A stretch of 64,000 nucleotides of DNA, taken from the NCBI RefSeq assembly GCF_003860125.1, contig NZ_RQYL01000010.1, positions 1 through 64,000 on the forward strand, read 5' to 3'. How positions within the stretch are numbered: the first letter of the stretch is position 1; each line of letters opens with the position of its first letter. Below, one piece after another: positions 33,153-42,180 of the stretch. Source of the DNA: Fretibacterium sp. OH1220_COT-178. Lineage in GTDB: Bacteria > Synergistota > Synergistia > Synergistales > Aminobacteriaceae. The notes beneath the pieces were generated by a model. The model searched no databases. It was not told where the DNA came from and worked only from the letters and a program-made list of their open reading frames with translations. The position numbers were made by a program, and so were the translations under genes.

Positions 33153-33161
33153 TGATATAAA
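33153..33161 (+). promoter_or_regulatory. Extended -10 promoter for the GH13 gene
   Basis: TGATATAAA lies in an AT-rich 257-nt gap, about 105 nt before the ATG. No good -35 is present. Nothing else is recognised in 33010-33266. Confidence 0.4.
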
Positions 33162-33266
33162 ATAAGATTGAGTCAAACCTAAACTGTCTTTTTATTGAAT
33201 ACGCGGCCATTGATGGACGTGTCATTCATTCGCTTTTTTCAGCATTTGTCCGGGGGAGGCGGAAAC

Positions 33267-35066
33267 ATGGCAAAACAAAAGAAAAACAGAAGCGGTATGG
33301 GCGCTGTTCCCTATGAGGGCGGGACCGCGTTTCGCGTCTGGGCGCCTCATGCGGAACAAGTTTGGGTCATGGGGGATTTCAACGGCTGGTCCAGGACAAA
33401 GGATGCCTTGAAAACGGAGAACAACGGATATTGGTATCTGGACGTGCCGGGGGCCCGCCCCGGGCAGGAGTACAAATACCTGATCAAAAACGGCGATAGG
33501 GAACTGGAACGTATCGACCCCTATGCCCGTCAAGTCACCAATTCGGTCGGCAACGGAGTCATTTACGACCACCAGCACTTTGACTGGCAGGGCGACGATT
33601 TTACCCCGCCGGCGCACAACGCACTTGTCATCTACGAAATGCACATAGGTTCCTTTTTCGCGGATGAGGAGGGAAAACCGGGGGATTTCGACAGCGTGCT
33701 CCTCAAGTTCGAACATCTGGTCAAGCTTGGGGTGAATGCGGTCCAGGTGATGCCGATAGCCGAATTCGCCGGGGACTATTCCTGGGGCTACAACCCGGCC
33801 CACATCTTTGCGGCGGAGAGCGCCTATGGTGGTCCGGACGGGTTCAAACGCTTTGTGCGCGAAGCCCACAAGCGGGGCATCGCCGTCATTCTGGATGTGG
33901 TCTACAATCACTTTGGACCGAGCGACCTGGATCTCTGGCAGTTCGATGGCTGGCAGGAGAACGACAAGGGGGGCATCTATTTCTACAACGACCATCGGTC
34001 GCAGACCCCATGGGGCGACACGCGCCCGGACTACGGCCGTGGCGAAGTCCGGCAGTTCATCCACGACAATGCCCTGATGTGGCTTGAGGACTACCGCGTG
34101 GACGGCTTGCGCTACGATATGACCCTCTATATCCGCAGCGTCCATGGTGACGGGGGGGAGGAAATTCCCGAGGGCTGGGGCCTGATGCAATACATCAACC
34201 GCACGGTTCGGGATCGTTTCCCCGGGCGGATTCTCATCGCGGAGGACCTGAACGACAACAGTGCGGTCACCGCCGATACGGAGCATGGAGGTGCGGGGTT
34301 CCACACCCAGTGGGATGCCCAATTTGTGCATCCCGTCCGCGCCATGGTCATTGCGGCGGAGGACGCACAGCGCTCCATGGAGGCGGTCGGCAGGGCCGTC
34401 GCATTTCGCTATGGGGAGGATGCCTTCAATCGGGTGATCTACAGCGAGTCTCACGACGAGGTTGCCAACGGCAAGGCCCGCGTCCCGCAGGAGATCAATC
34501 CCGAGGACCCCACGGGCTGGTATGCGCAGAAACGTTCCACCCTGGCCGCCGGACTGGTCTTTACTGCGCCGGGCATCCCCATGATCTTTCAGGGGCAGGA
34601 ATTCCTCCAGGGGGAGTGGTTTCGCGACGACGTCCCTCTGGATTGGGACTTGAAGGAGGAGTTTCACGGACTGGTCCGGCTTTATCGCGACTTGATCCTG
34701 CTCCGTCTCAATCGCCGGGAACACACGCGAGGGCTTTGCGGCCAGCATATACACATCACCCATCTCAACGAGGCGGAGAACGTTATCGCGTTCCAGCGGT
34801 GGGACGAGCATGGGGCGGGGGATGACGTCATGGTCGTGGTGAATTGCAGCGGCGCGGCCAAGGAAGACTACCTCCTCGGCTTCCCCGAGAAGGGCGTCTG
34901 GAAACTGCGCCTGAACACGGATGCCGGCATCTACAGCGACGATTTTTCCAATTGCGCCAGCCGGGACGTCGAGGCCCTGGAGGGGGAGCGCGACGGTTTG
35001 CCGGTACAGGCTCCGGTGACGATAGGCCCCTATTCCGTACTTATTTACAGCCAGGACAGGCAATAG
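33267..35066 (+). CDS. GH13 alpha-glucan branching enzyme-like protein
   Basis: This 599-residue cytoplasmic protein has an N-terminal CBM48-type domain (residues 12-95, AFRVWAPHAEQVWVMGDFNGW) followed by the GH13 barrel. The catalytic residues are the Asp of VDGLRYDM (nucleophile), the Glu of ILIAEDLN (acid/base), and HD in YSESHDEV. A C-terminal all-beta domain follows. The architecture fits 1,4-alpha-glucan branching enzyme or the related maltooligosyltrehalose trehalohydrolase. No other branching enzyme is seen near the glg genes, so GlgB is the likelier role, but this is inference. ATG 33267 follows GGGGGAGG. Confidence 0.8.
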   Translation: MAKQKKNRSGMGAVPYEGGTAFRVWAPHAEQVWVMGDFNGWSRTKDALKTENNGYWYLDVPGARPGQEYKYLIKNGDRELERIDPYARQVTNSVGNGVIYDHQHFDWQGDDFTPPAHNALVIYEMHIGSFFADEEGKPGDFDSVLLKFEHLVKLGVNAVQVMPIAEFAGDYSWGYNPAHIFAAESAYGGPDGFKRFVREAHKRGIAVILDVVYNHFGPSDLDLWQFDGWQENDKGGIYFYNDHRSQTPWGDTRPDYGRGEVRQFIHDNALMWLEDYRVDGLRYDMTLYIRSVHGDGGEEIPEGWGLMQYINRTVRDRFPGRILIAEDLNDNSAVTADTEHGGAGFHTQWDAQFVHPVRAMVIAAEDAQRSMEAVGRAVAFRYGEDAFNRVIYSESHDEVANGKARVPQEINPEDPTGWYAQKRSTLAAGLVFTAPGIPMIFQGQEFLQGEWFRDDVPLDWDLKEEFHGLVRLYRDLILLRLNRREHTRGLCGQHIHITHLNEAENVIAFQRWDEHGAGDDVMVVVNCSGAAKEDYLLGFPEKGVWKLRLNTDAGIYSDDFSNCASRDVEALEGERDGLPVQAPVTIGPYSVLIYSQDRQ

Positions 35067-35106
35067 ACGGGGCGGTTTTTATTTTGATCGCGGTGGCCGA
35101 GACTCT

Positions 35107-36036
35107 TTATTGCACTGCGCCCAGCAGGTGAAGCCACAGGGGTAAAGAGACCATGGAGAGCAGCACGGAGGCCGTCGTGCCCAGCGCACAGAAGTCGCTG
35201 TCCATGCCCATTTCCTGGGCAATGATGGTGGTGTTGACGGCCTCGGGCATTGCGGCCAGCAGCGTTCCGGCCTGAATAAAGATCGGAGGAAGCCCGAAGA
35301 AGGTCAGCACCGTATAGGTGACGATGGGATGGACGACCATTTTGAACAGCAGAAGCTTCCAGGTCGAGACAAGGGTACGGCCGGCGTTCCTCAACTCGAT
35401 TTTTGCCCCGAGCATCAGGAGGGCCAGCCCCGTTCCGATATCCGCGACCATTTTGAGGGACATGTCCAGCCATTGAGGCAGGCGGCTCAGGTCCAGCAGG
35501 ACGAGGAACAGAGCCAGGATGCAGGTCATGAAAAGAGGGTTCCTCAGCAGTTGGCGCCCCGTTTTTTTGAGGCTGTCGAACGAGAGTTCGCCGAAGAGGG
35601 CCAGCTGTCCGCTGCCGATCGACAGAAACTGCATGAAGGCCAGGGAAAAGGCAAGAAGCATGGAGCCCGCGGCAACGCCGGGCTCTCCCAGGGCAAGCCC
35701 CAGTATGGGCAGGCCGGCAAAGAAATGGTTGCCTCGGATGGACGTCAGGGAAAGGGTTGCGAAACGTTTGGGGGGCTCTCCTCGGCGGGCCAGGAGCCAG
35801 ACGGAGAGGACGGTGACGAGGTAGGGGGTACAGGCCGCCAGGGCGAAGGACCAGGGGTTCGGAATCCGGGTCTGGGCCCCCAGAATGCCTCGGAGCAGGA
35901 TGGCGGGCATGGCGAAGGCGTAGAGGAGGGCGTTGTTCTCCTTCAGGGTCTGAGGGGTGAAAAATTTCCTTTGGCGCAGAAACCATCCAAGGGCGATGAT
36001 CAGAAAAATGGGAAGGACGATCAAAACGGCTTGCAT
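35107..36036 (-). CDS. AEC-family transporter (auxin efflux carrier type)
   Basis: This 309-residue integral membrane protein has about ten hydrophobic segments, the first at 2-19 (AVLIVLPIFLIIALGWFL), with two related halves. NNALLYAFAMPAILLRG and ALLMLGAKIELRN are typical of the family. Members export small organic acids such as malate; the substrate here is unknown. The start is ATG 36036 with GGAG 10 nt upstream. The open frame continues upstream through the tandem palindromes, but that part has no ribosome site and is not coding. Confidence 0.88.
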   Translation of the reverse strand: MQAVLIVLPIFLIIALGWFLRQRKFFTPQTLKENNALLYAFAMPAILLRGILGAQTRIPNPWSFALAACTPYLVTVLSVWLLARRGEPPKRFATLSLTSIRGNHFFAGLPILGLALGEPGVAAGSMLLAFSLAFMQFLSIGSGQLALFGELSFDSLKKTGRQLLRNPLFMTCILALFLVLLDLSRLPQWLDMSLKMVADIGTGLALLMLGAKIELRNAGRTLVSTWKLLLFKMVVHPIVTYTVLTFFGLPPIFIQAGTLLAAMPEAVNTTIIAQEMGMDSDFCALGTTASVLLSMVSLPLWLHLLGAVQ

Positions 36037-36123
36037 TCCATTATCACTCCAAATGGCAACGAGTTTATGGGGCCGGGACGGACGGGCGACGCGCTTCTGG
36101 GGCCGTCCGGGAGGTTCGCGGGC

Positions 36124-36351
36124 ATCGCCGCAGCATTCGCAGGTTACACCTGCGAAGAGCTGGGCGCCTGCGCCTTCCTCTCGCGATATCCGCATCGCGA
36201 GAGGAAGATATCGATCGCCGCAGCATCCGCAGGTTACACCTGCGAAGAGCTGGGCGCCTGCGCCTTTCTCTCGCGATATCCGCATCGCGAGAGAAAGATA
36301 TCGATCGCCGCAGCATTCGCAGGTTACACCTGCGAAGAGCTGGGCGCCTGC
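36124..36351. repeat. 90-bp tandem palindromic repeats (2.5 copies)
   Basis: Copies start at 36124, 36214 and 36304, the last being a 48-bp partial. Each unit contains two hairpins. The first is TTCGCAGGT-TAC-ACCTGCGAA. The second has a perfect 14-bp stem (CTTCCTCTCGCGAT with its complement) around ATCCGC. The full copies differ at three positions. Two of them (unit positions 54 and 81) are partners in the 14-bp stem and change together from C-G to T-A. This resembles a REP/BIME-type element or a structured RNA. It lies between rubredoxin and the AEC gene. No copy occurs elsewhere in the window. Confidence 0.9.
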
Positions 36352-36357
36352 TAAAAT

Positions 36358-36389
36358 AAAAACGATTGACCGGCGGTCAATCGTTTTTT
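36358..36389. terminator. Terminator after rubredoxin
   Basis: AAAAACGATTGACC (36358-36371) pairs fully with 36375-36388 across a GGC loop, giving a U tract on either strand. On the minus strand it ends the rubredoxin transcript and isolates the tandem repeats and the AEC gene from it. Confidence 0.9.
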
Positions 36390-36413
36390 GTGCGCTTTTC
36401 CGGGAGGCCGTTT

Positions 36414-36572
36414 CTACTCCGGCTCGAACATGTCCTTCGTCACGGCGCAGACCGGGCAAACCCAATCGTCCGGAATATCCTCGAACGCGGTACCCGGAGC
36501 AATTCCAGAATCCGGGTCGCCCGTTTCGGGGTCGTAAACGTACCCGCAGACGGTACAGACATATTTCTTCAC
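36414..36572 (-). CDS. Rubredoxin
   Basis: This 52-residue iron protein carries a single Fe on four cysteines, C6 and C9 (CTVCGY) and C39 and C42 (CPVC). The fold residues [14 protein letters not shown] and [15 protein letters not shown] are canonical. Rubredoxins carry electrons in anaerobes, often to oxygen- or superoxide-reducing enzymes. The start is a GTG with GGGGAG 8 nt upstream. It is monocistronic, with promoter at 36638-36667 and terminator at 36358. Confidence 0.95.
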   Translation of the reverse strand: MKKYVCTVCGYVYDPETGDPDSGIAPGTAFEDIPDDWVCPVCAVTKDMFEPE

Positions 36573-36637
36573 TATGAGATCTCCCCTTCCCTCTCTATTG
36601 TCGGCGAGAAAGTCGACTCTCTCCCCTTTAAGCACTT

Positions 36638-36667
36638 ATTATAACGCGATACGGGGCTTTGTGGCAA
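36638..36667 (-). promoter_or_regulatory. Promoter of rubredoxin
   Basis: On the minus strand TTGCCA (36667-36662) and TATAAT (36643-36638) have 18-nt spacing, about 65 nt before the GTG start. Confidence 0.7.
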
Positions 36668-36711
36668 ATTTCGTGGCCTTCTGTGCCGGAGATCGGGAGT
36701 CCATCGGTTGA

Positions 36712-36766
36712 TGGTACAATTGAAAAGTTCTGCGGGCTCGCGAGTCGACGCCGCGGAACTTTTGCT
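36712..36766 (+). promoter_or_regulatory. dnaX promoter followed by a 5' hairpin
   Basis: TGGTACAAT (36712-36720) is an extended -10. A 13-bp stem, AAAAGTTCTGCGG against CCGCGGAACTTTT with one G-T pair, follows directly over about 36722-36766, so the transcript would start with a hairpin. The SRP RNA gene sometimes found here was looked for and not seen. Confidence 0.5.
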
Positions 36767-36792
36767 CTTAAACGATATCGGGGGGCGAGGTT

Positions 36793-38592
36793 GTGGGTGT
36801 TTCACTGTATCGTCAATATCGTCCTCAGAGGTTTTCCGAGGTGTCCGGCCAGTCGGCGGCGACGGAGATCCTGACCCGTTCTCTGGCTGGATCTCGAGTC
36901 GGCCACGCCTATCTCTTCTCGGGACCCAGGGGCTGCGGCAAGACCACCGTCGCGCGCATATTGGCGAAGGCTTTGAACTGTCTTGCACCCGTGGCCGAGG
37001 AGCCGTGCTGCGAGTGCCGAAATTGTCAGGCGATCTCGGCGGGCGAGAGCCTGGATGTGGTGGAGATCGATGGAGCGTCGAACAACAGCGTCGACGAGGT
37101 CAGGGAGCTCAAGACTCACGTGGCCCTGGCCCCTTTTTCCTCGAAGTACAAGGTCTACATCGTAGACGAGGTTCATATGCTGTCCACAGCGGCCTTCAAC
37201 GCCCTGCTCAAGACACTGGAAGAGCCGCCCTCCTATGTGGTGTTCGTCCTCGCGACCACGGAACCCCATAAGGTGCCTGTAACAATCCGCTCGCGCTGTC
37301 AGCATATCCCGTTTCACAGCATCGGCACCCGCCAGATTTGCGATCGTCTCCTGAAGGTCGTGGAGTGGGAGGGGGCGGAGGCTCAGCCCGAGGCTCTGTG
37401 GGAGATCGCCCGCCAGGCCGATGGGGCCCTCCGGGATGCGCTCTCCATGCTGGAGCAGGTGGTCTGCAGGGGGGAGGGATGCGTCCGCCTGGAGGATGTC
37501 GAGGCGACCCTGGGCGGGGGAAGTCGTCCCGCTCTGGAGCGCTGGTTTTCGGGCCTCCGCAGGCACGAAGGGGCCTCCTTCACGGAGATGGAGCGGATGA
37601 TGGCCGAGGGGGCGTCGCCCCAGCGGATTTTGGAGGAACTCTTTGCCCTGGTGCGGAACCTGTGGCTTGTTGCCCGCTGGCCGGACCTTCTTGCTTCCCT
37701 GGACGTCTCGGAGCAGGAACGGGAATTCCTGAGGGCGGAATCCCCCCAGTGGACGGAAGCGGTCCTCAGGGCGCTGATGTCCCGTCTGGTGGAGCTGATC
37801 GGGCAGTCACGCACGGGGCTGCGCTCCGACGTTCTCATGGGGCTTTTGATGTTGGACGTCTCCCGGACGCTTGAGCCCGCTGCGGAAAGGGGCCTCCGTC
37901 CCGGCCCTCTCGAGCCGTCTCGGGGGAAAGCGAGGGCATCTTCGGCCCGCACCCCGCCGAGCGAGTCCAAAGAGGAGTTGGCGTCGGCGGAGGCGGCAAC
38001 TCCGGTCCCCGTTGTCGCGTCGGAGCGCGCTCTGGAGCCTGCGGCGCTTCGTGAGGAGGGGGGGGCGAACGCCTCGGCCCTGCCCGGAGCGGACTGGGTG
38101 CCCTTGGCGCAGGATGTCTGCGAGGATCTGCTGGCCGTCGCGCACGGCAGGGACTTCGTCCTGTACTGCGCGCTTTTGCATGGGGAGTTCCGGGAGTCGG
38201 AGGGGCGTTTGCTGCTGGGCGTTCCGTACCGCTACGTCTATGAGGTGCTCGCCCTGAGCCGTAATCGTTCGCTCCTTGCGGAACTTTTTGCCCGCTACGA
38301 GGGAGGCGTTTTTCTGCGCTGCGGGGAGCGCATGACCTCCTGCTCTCCGGCCTCCCGGGAGGAAAGGCCGGGCGATTCGGCCTCCGATTCCGGGGAGGAG
38401 GCCGAGCCCCCTCGAACCCCGCTCTCCGAGGCCGGGGAGGACCCTTCCGACGACGGGGGCGGATCCCTTCCCTTCGACGGACTGGTGCGGGAGGTATCCC
38501 GCTGGATGAACGGCGAGGTCGTCCTGGTGAAACGCGGGCTCGACGAGGCGGAGAACGGGACGATCCCTGACGAGGACAAGGACAACGAATGA
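36793..38592 (+). CDS. dnaX: DNA polymerase III subunits gamma/tau
   Basis: DnaX is the clamp-loader ATPase that organises the replisome. The 599-residue protein has Walker A SGPRGCGKTT (43-52), a zinc module with Cys at about 63, 72, 75 and 78, Walker B YIVDEVHML, sensor 1 LATTEPHKVP, and a Pro/Glu-rich tau-like C-terminus from about residue 365. No A-rich frameshift site is visible, so a separate gamma form is not expected from slippage. The start is GTG 36793 after GGGGGCGAGG. It is separated from dnaE by one base. Confidence 0.94.
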   Translation: MGVSLYRQYRPQRFSEVSGQSAATEILTRSLAGSRVGHAYLFSGPRGCGKTTVARILAKALNCLAPVAEEPCCECRNCQAISAGESLDVVEIDGASNNSVDEVRELKTHVALAPFSSKYKVYIVDEVHMLSTAAFNALLKTLEEPPSYVVFVLATTEPHKVPVTIRSRCQHIPFHSIGTRQICDRLLKVVEWEGAEAQPEALWEIARQADGALRDALSMLEQVVCRGEGCVRLEDVEATLGGGSRPALERWFSGLRRHEGASFTEMERMMAEGASPQRILEELFALVRNLWLVARWPDLLASLDVSEQEREFLRAESPQWTEAVLRALMSRLVELIGQSRTGLRSDVLMGLLMLDVSRTLEPAAERGLRPGPLEPSRGKARASSARTPPSESKEELASAEAATPVPVVASERALEPAALREEGGANASALPGADWVPLAQDVCEDLLAVAHGRDFVLYCALLHGEFRESEGRLLLGVPYRYVYEVLALSRNRSLLAELFARYEGGVFLRCGERMTSCSPASREERPGDSASDSGEEAEPPRTPLSEAGEDPSDDGGGSLPFDGLVREVSRWMNGEVVLVKRGLDEAENGTIPDEDKDNE

Positions 38593-38593
38593 T

Positions 38594-41500
38594 ATGACGA
38601 GACCTTTCGTTCATTTGCACGTGCATACGGAGTACAGCCTTCTGGACGGGGCCATCCGAACCAAGGATCTTGCCCGCAAGGTTTCGGGATGGGAGGTCCC
38701 CGCCGTCGCGATGACGGATCACGGAGCGATGTACGGCGCGGTGGAGTTTTACGAGAATTGCCGGGCCAACGGGGTGAAGCCCATCCTGGGGTGCGAGATC
38801 TATGTGGACCCCGATGGACACAGATCCCGGGAGAAAAAGGGGAAGAACAATCATTTGATCCTTCTTGCGGAGGACGACGAGGGATATCGCAACCTCATCA
38901 AACTGGTGTCGATCGCCAACACGGACGGTTTTTACTACAAGCCGAGAATCGATCACGACCTGCTGGCCCGGCACGCCAAGGGCCTGATCGCCTCGTCGGC
39001 CTGTCTTGCCGGAGAGATTCCCCAGCTGATCCTCGGCGGCAGGGAAACGGAGGCGGCCGATCGGGCTCTTCTGTACCGCGATATCATGGGCGAGGGCAAT
39101 TTCTTCCTGGAGATCATGTCGAACACGCTTCCCGAGCAGGCCCTCGTCAACAAGGCTCTGGTCCGGATCTCGCGGGAAACGGGAATTCCTCTGATCGCGA
39201 CGAGCGACGCGCATTACCTCGACGCCGAGGATTTCGGCTGGCACAAAATTCTGCTGCGCGTCAACACCCGGGCCGACGACACCGACGACGCTTTCGGCTT
39301 CAGCGCCAACGACTTCTATCTGAGGTCGCCGGAGGAGATGAACGCCTTCTTCGGAGCGGAGCTGCCGCAGGCGCTGGACAACACGGTGGCGATCGCCGAG
39401 CGCTGCCGCGTCGAGCTCGACCTGAAATCGGGATCGTACCAGCTGCCCAGCCTGGACCTCGCCGACGGCGTTACCCTGGAGACGCATCTCGAGGAGGAGG
39501 CCCGGGCCGGGCTGCGCAGCCGCCTGCGTGCGGAGACGCCTCCGGCGGAGTACTCGGAGCGTCTGGAGTACGAGCTGGGCGTAATCAACTCGATGGGGTT
39601 CGCGGCGTATTTCCTGATCGTGGCGGGCATCATTCAGGCGGCGAAGGACCGGTCCATCCCGATCGGGCCGGGACGGGGGTCGGCCGCGGGGTCCCTGGTG
39701 GCCTGGAGCCTTCGCATCACGGACCTCGATCCGCTGAAGTACCGCCTGCTGTTCGAGCGATTCCTGAACCCGGAACGGATCAGCATGCCCGATATCGACA
39801 CCGACGTCTCGGACAAGGGCCGGGACGAGGTCCTGAAGTACATCGTGGAGCGCTACGGCAGCGACCGGGTCTCCCAGATCATCACCTTCGGGCGAATGAA
39901 GAGCCGTCAGGCGGTCAAGGACGTCGGGCGGGCGACGGGGGTGGAGTACGCCCTGATGGATCGGGTGGCGAAGCTGATCCCCGCCGACGCGAAGAGCATC
40001 GGGGAGGCCCTGGAACGGACGCCGGAGCTTCGGCAGGCCGTTCAGGAGGAGCCCCGCATCCGAGAGGTCCTGGACGTCGCGGCGCACATCGAGGGGCTGG
40101 CCCGTCACGCCTCGCAGCACGCCGCCGGCGTCGTGATCACTCCCGTTCCCATGACGGACCTAGTGCCGATCCGTCGCATCAAACCCGCGACCTCGCTCGC
40201 CTCGGACGGCGGCCTCGACATCAGCCAGACCGTCACGCAGTTCACGATGGAGCCCATCGAGAAGCTGGGATTGGTCAAGATGGATTTCTTGGGGCTCAGC
40301 ACCCTGTCGATCATCGAGGAGGCTCTGGAGAACATCCGGCTCAACGGCAAGCCCGTACCGGACCTGGACAGGATTCCCATGGACGACCCGGCGGCCTACT
40401 CCCTGCTTCAGGAGGCCGACACGATGGGCATCTTCCAGTTGGAATCGTCGGGGATGCGGGCGATGCTCCGGAAACTGCGCATCGACTGTTTCGAGGACCT
40501 GATCGCCGCGCTGGCCATGTATCGTCCCGGTCCGCTGGAGAGCGGGATGGTGGACCAGTATATCGACTGCAAGCATGGAAGGGCCCGTCCGCACTATCCT
40601 CATCCGCTCCTGGAGGACGTGCTGCGGGAGACCTACGGGGTCATCCTGTACCAGGAACAGGTGATGCAGTGTGCCTCGGTCCTGGCGGGCTATACGCTGG
40701 GCGAGGCGGATCTCCTGCGGCGCGCGATGGGCAAGAAGAAGGTGGAGGTCATGCAGGAACAGAGGGCCAAGTTCCTGGACGGCGCCGCCCGCAAGGGCAT
40801 CGAGGCCAAGACGGCCGAGGGCATCTTCGACCTGATCGAGAAGTTCGCGGGCTACGGATTCAACAAGTCGCACAGCGCGGCGTATGCCGTGATCGCGTAC
40901 CATACCGCCTACCTCAAGGCAAACTACAAGGCGGAGTTCATGGCAGCCTACCTATCCAGTCAGATGAAGGCCAAGAAGGAGGTTCTGGCGCACTACGTGC
41001 GCGAGGTGCGTCGCGGCGGCCTGTCCGTATTGCCCCCGGACATCAACTCCTCAATGGAGAGCTTCACCGCGGTGGGCGATCTCATTCGTTTCGGCCTGGG
41101 GGCCGTGTCCCGGGTGGGGCACAACGCGGTCGACGCCATCGTTGCGGCTCGGAGAGAGGGGAAGTTCAAGTCCCTTTGGGATTTTGTCCGGCGCGTCGAT
41201 CTGCACGTCGTCAACCGGGCGACGATCGAAAATCTGGTGAAGGCGGGTGCCTTCGATGAAATACTGCCGAACCGCAGGCGCCTCGTCGAGGTCCTGGCCG
41301 AGTTCGTGCAGGGGGCCCAGAGGCTGGAGGCGGGGGGGAGCCAGCTCTCGCTCTTCGATCTGGCGGAGGACGACCCCGCCGGCGAGGAGGGCCCCGACAT
41401 TCCGGAGGTCGAGGACTACGCGCTTTACGACAGGCTGGACTACGAGAAGGAGGTCACGGGGCTCTACATCTCGGGCCATCCCTTCGACGGCTGCGAGGAG

Positions 41501-42052
41501 GCGATCGGCAGGTTCACCAACTGCTCCATCGCGGACCTGCCCTATTGGCAGGGGCGGACGGCCCCGAAGGTGGGGGGGATCCTCCTCTCCGTGACGGAGA
41601 AGACGACCAAGAAGGGGGCGGCCATGGGCCAGATGCTTCTGGAGGATTCCAACAGCAGCATCGAGATGGTGGCCTTCCCCAGAACCTGGGAGGCCGTCAA
41701 GCCCCAGGCCCGATTGGGGGTGCCCTGCGTGGTCGAGGGCAGGATGGGGGACAGGGAGCCCAAGAACTTTATCGTCGAGAGGCTGACACCGCTCTCGGAG
41801 GCCGGGGATTCGGGGATCGTCCGTATTCGTCTGAGGTTGAATCTCGTCCCCCGGGAGTTGAACGTCCGGGATTTCGCGAAGGCCCTGAGGGATTGTCGAG
41901 GCGCCTCCCCCGTCCTGCTCGAGTTTCTGGACGACAGGGACTCCTGTGTCGTCTATCTGAACGATTTCAGGGTCGATCCCTCCGTACCGTCGCGCCTCGA
42001 GACCCGGCTCTCCGAGATCGTTCCCTTGGAGGCCTTGGAGGTCGTCTGCTGA
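38594..42052 (+). CDS. dnaE: DNA polymerase III alpha subunit
   Basis: DnaE is the replicative polymerase. The 1152-residue protein starts with the PHP domain (FVHLHVHTEYSLLDGA, then AMTDHGAMYG). The palm aspartates lie in PDIDTD at 399-404, where most DnaE have PDFDID; the next is in the second palm motif. A helix-hairpin-helix region and a C-terminal OB domain follow (VGGILLSVTEKTTKKG near 990). Clamp- and tau-binding segments are expected at the end. It is cotranscribed with dnaX, an uncommon but sensible pairing. Confidence 0.95.
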   Translation: MTRPFVHLHVHTEYSLLDGAIRTKDLARKVSGWEVPAVAMTDHGAMYGAVEFYENCRANGVKPILGCEIYVDPDGHRSREKKGKNNHLILLAEDDEGYRNLIKLVSIANTDGFYYKPRIDHDLLARHAKGLIASSACLAGEIPQLILGGRETEAADRALLYRDIMGEGNFFLEIMSNTLPEQALVNKALVRISRETGIPLIATSDAHYLDAEDFGWHKILLRVNTRADDTDDAFGFSANDFYLRSPEEMNAFFGAELPQALDNTVAIAERCRVELDLKSGSYQLPSLDLADGVTLETHLEEEARAGLRSRLRAETPPAEYSERLEYELGVINSMGFAAYFLIVAGIIQAAKDRSIPIGPGRGSAAGSLVAWSLRITDLDPLKYRLLFERFLNPERISMPDIDTDVSDKGRDEVLKYIVERYGSDRVSQIITFGRMKSRQAVKDVGRATGVEYALMDRVAKLIPADAKSIGEALERTPELRQAVQEEPRIREVLDVAAHIEGLARHASQHAAGVVITPVPMTDLVPIRRIKPATSLASDGGLDISQTVTQFTMEPIEKLGLVKMDFLGLSTLSIIEEALENIRLNGKPVPDLDRIPMDDPAAYSLLQEADTMGIFQLESSGMRAMLRKLRIDCFEDLIAALAMYRPGPLESGMVDQYIDCKHGRARPHYPHPLLEDVLRETYGVILYQEQVMQCASVLAGYTLGEADLLRRAMGKKKVEVMQEQRAKFLDGAARKGIEAKTAEGIFDLIEKFAGYGFNKSHSAAYAVIAYHTAYLKANYKAEFMAAYLSSQMKAKKEVLAHYVREVRRGGLSVLPPDINSSMESFTAVGDLIRFGLGAVSRVGHNAVDAIVAARREGKFKSLWDFVRRVDLHVVNRATIENLVKAGAFDEILPNRRRLVEVLAEFVQGAQRLEAGGSQLSLFDLAEDDPAGEEGPDIPEVEDYALYDRLDYEKEVTGLYISGHPFDGCEEAIGRFTNCSIADLPYWQGRTAPKVGGILLSVTEKTTKKGAAMGQMLLEDSNSSIEMVAFPRTWEAVKPQARLGVPCVVEGRMGDREPKNFIVERLTPLSEAGDSGIVRIRLRLNLVPRELNVRDFAKALRDCRGASPVLLEFLDDRDSCVVYLNDFRVDPSVPSRLETRLSEIVPLEALEVVC

Positions 42053-42180
42053 CGGGTTTTCTCCGGGCGATCGAGAGGAACCCCTGAGGGGAAGGATTGT
42101 GCGGAACCGACGGCTTCGTATGGCCGTTGTCCCCATGGCGTATCTGGAAAGGTTACAATACGTTCCGAGGTGATTAGGAC

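Noticed and set aside
36037-36465. N-terminal extension of the AEC transporter with 30-residue repeats
   Set aside because: The frame is open only because the 90-bp repeat is a multiple of three; there is no ribosome site, and a terminator lies inside it.
36640-36792. SRP RNA gene upstream of dnaX
   Set aside because: The conserved GGAA-tetraloop and GGTCAGG-type helix 8 core is absent.
36793-38592. Programmed frameshift in dnaX giving a gamma subunit
   Set aside because: No A-rich slippery sequence with a downstream stem was found in the relevant part of the gene.
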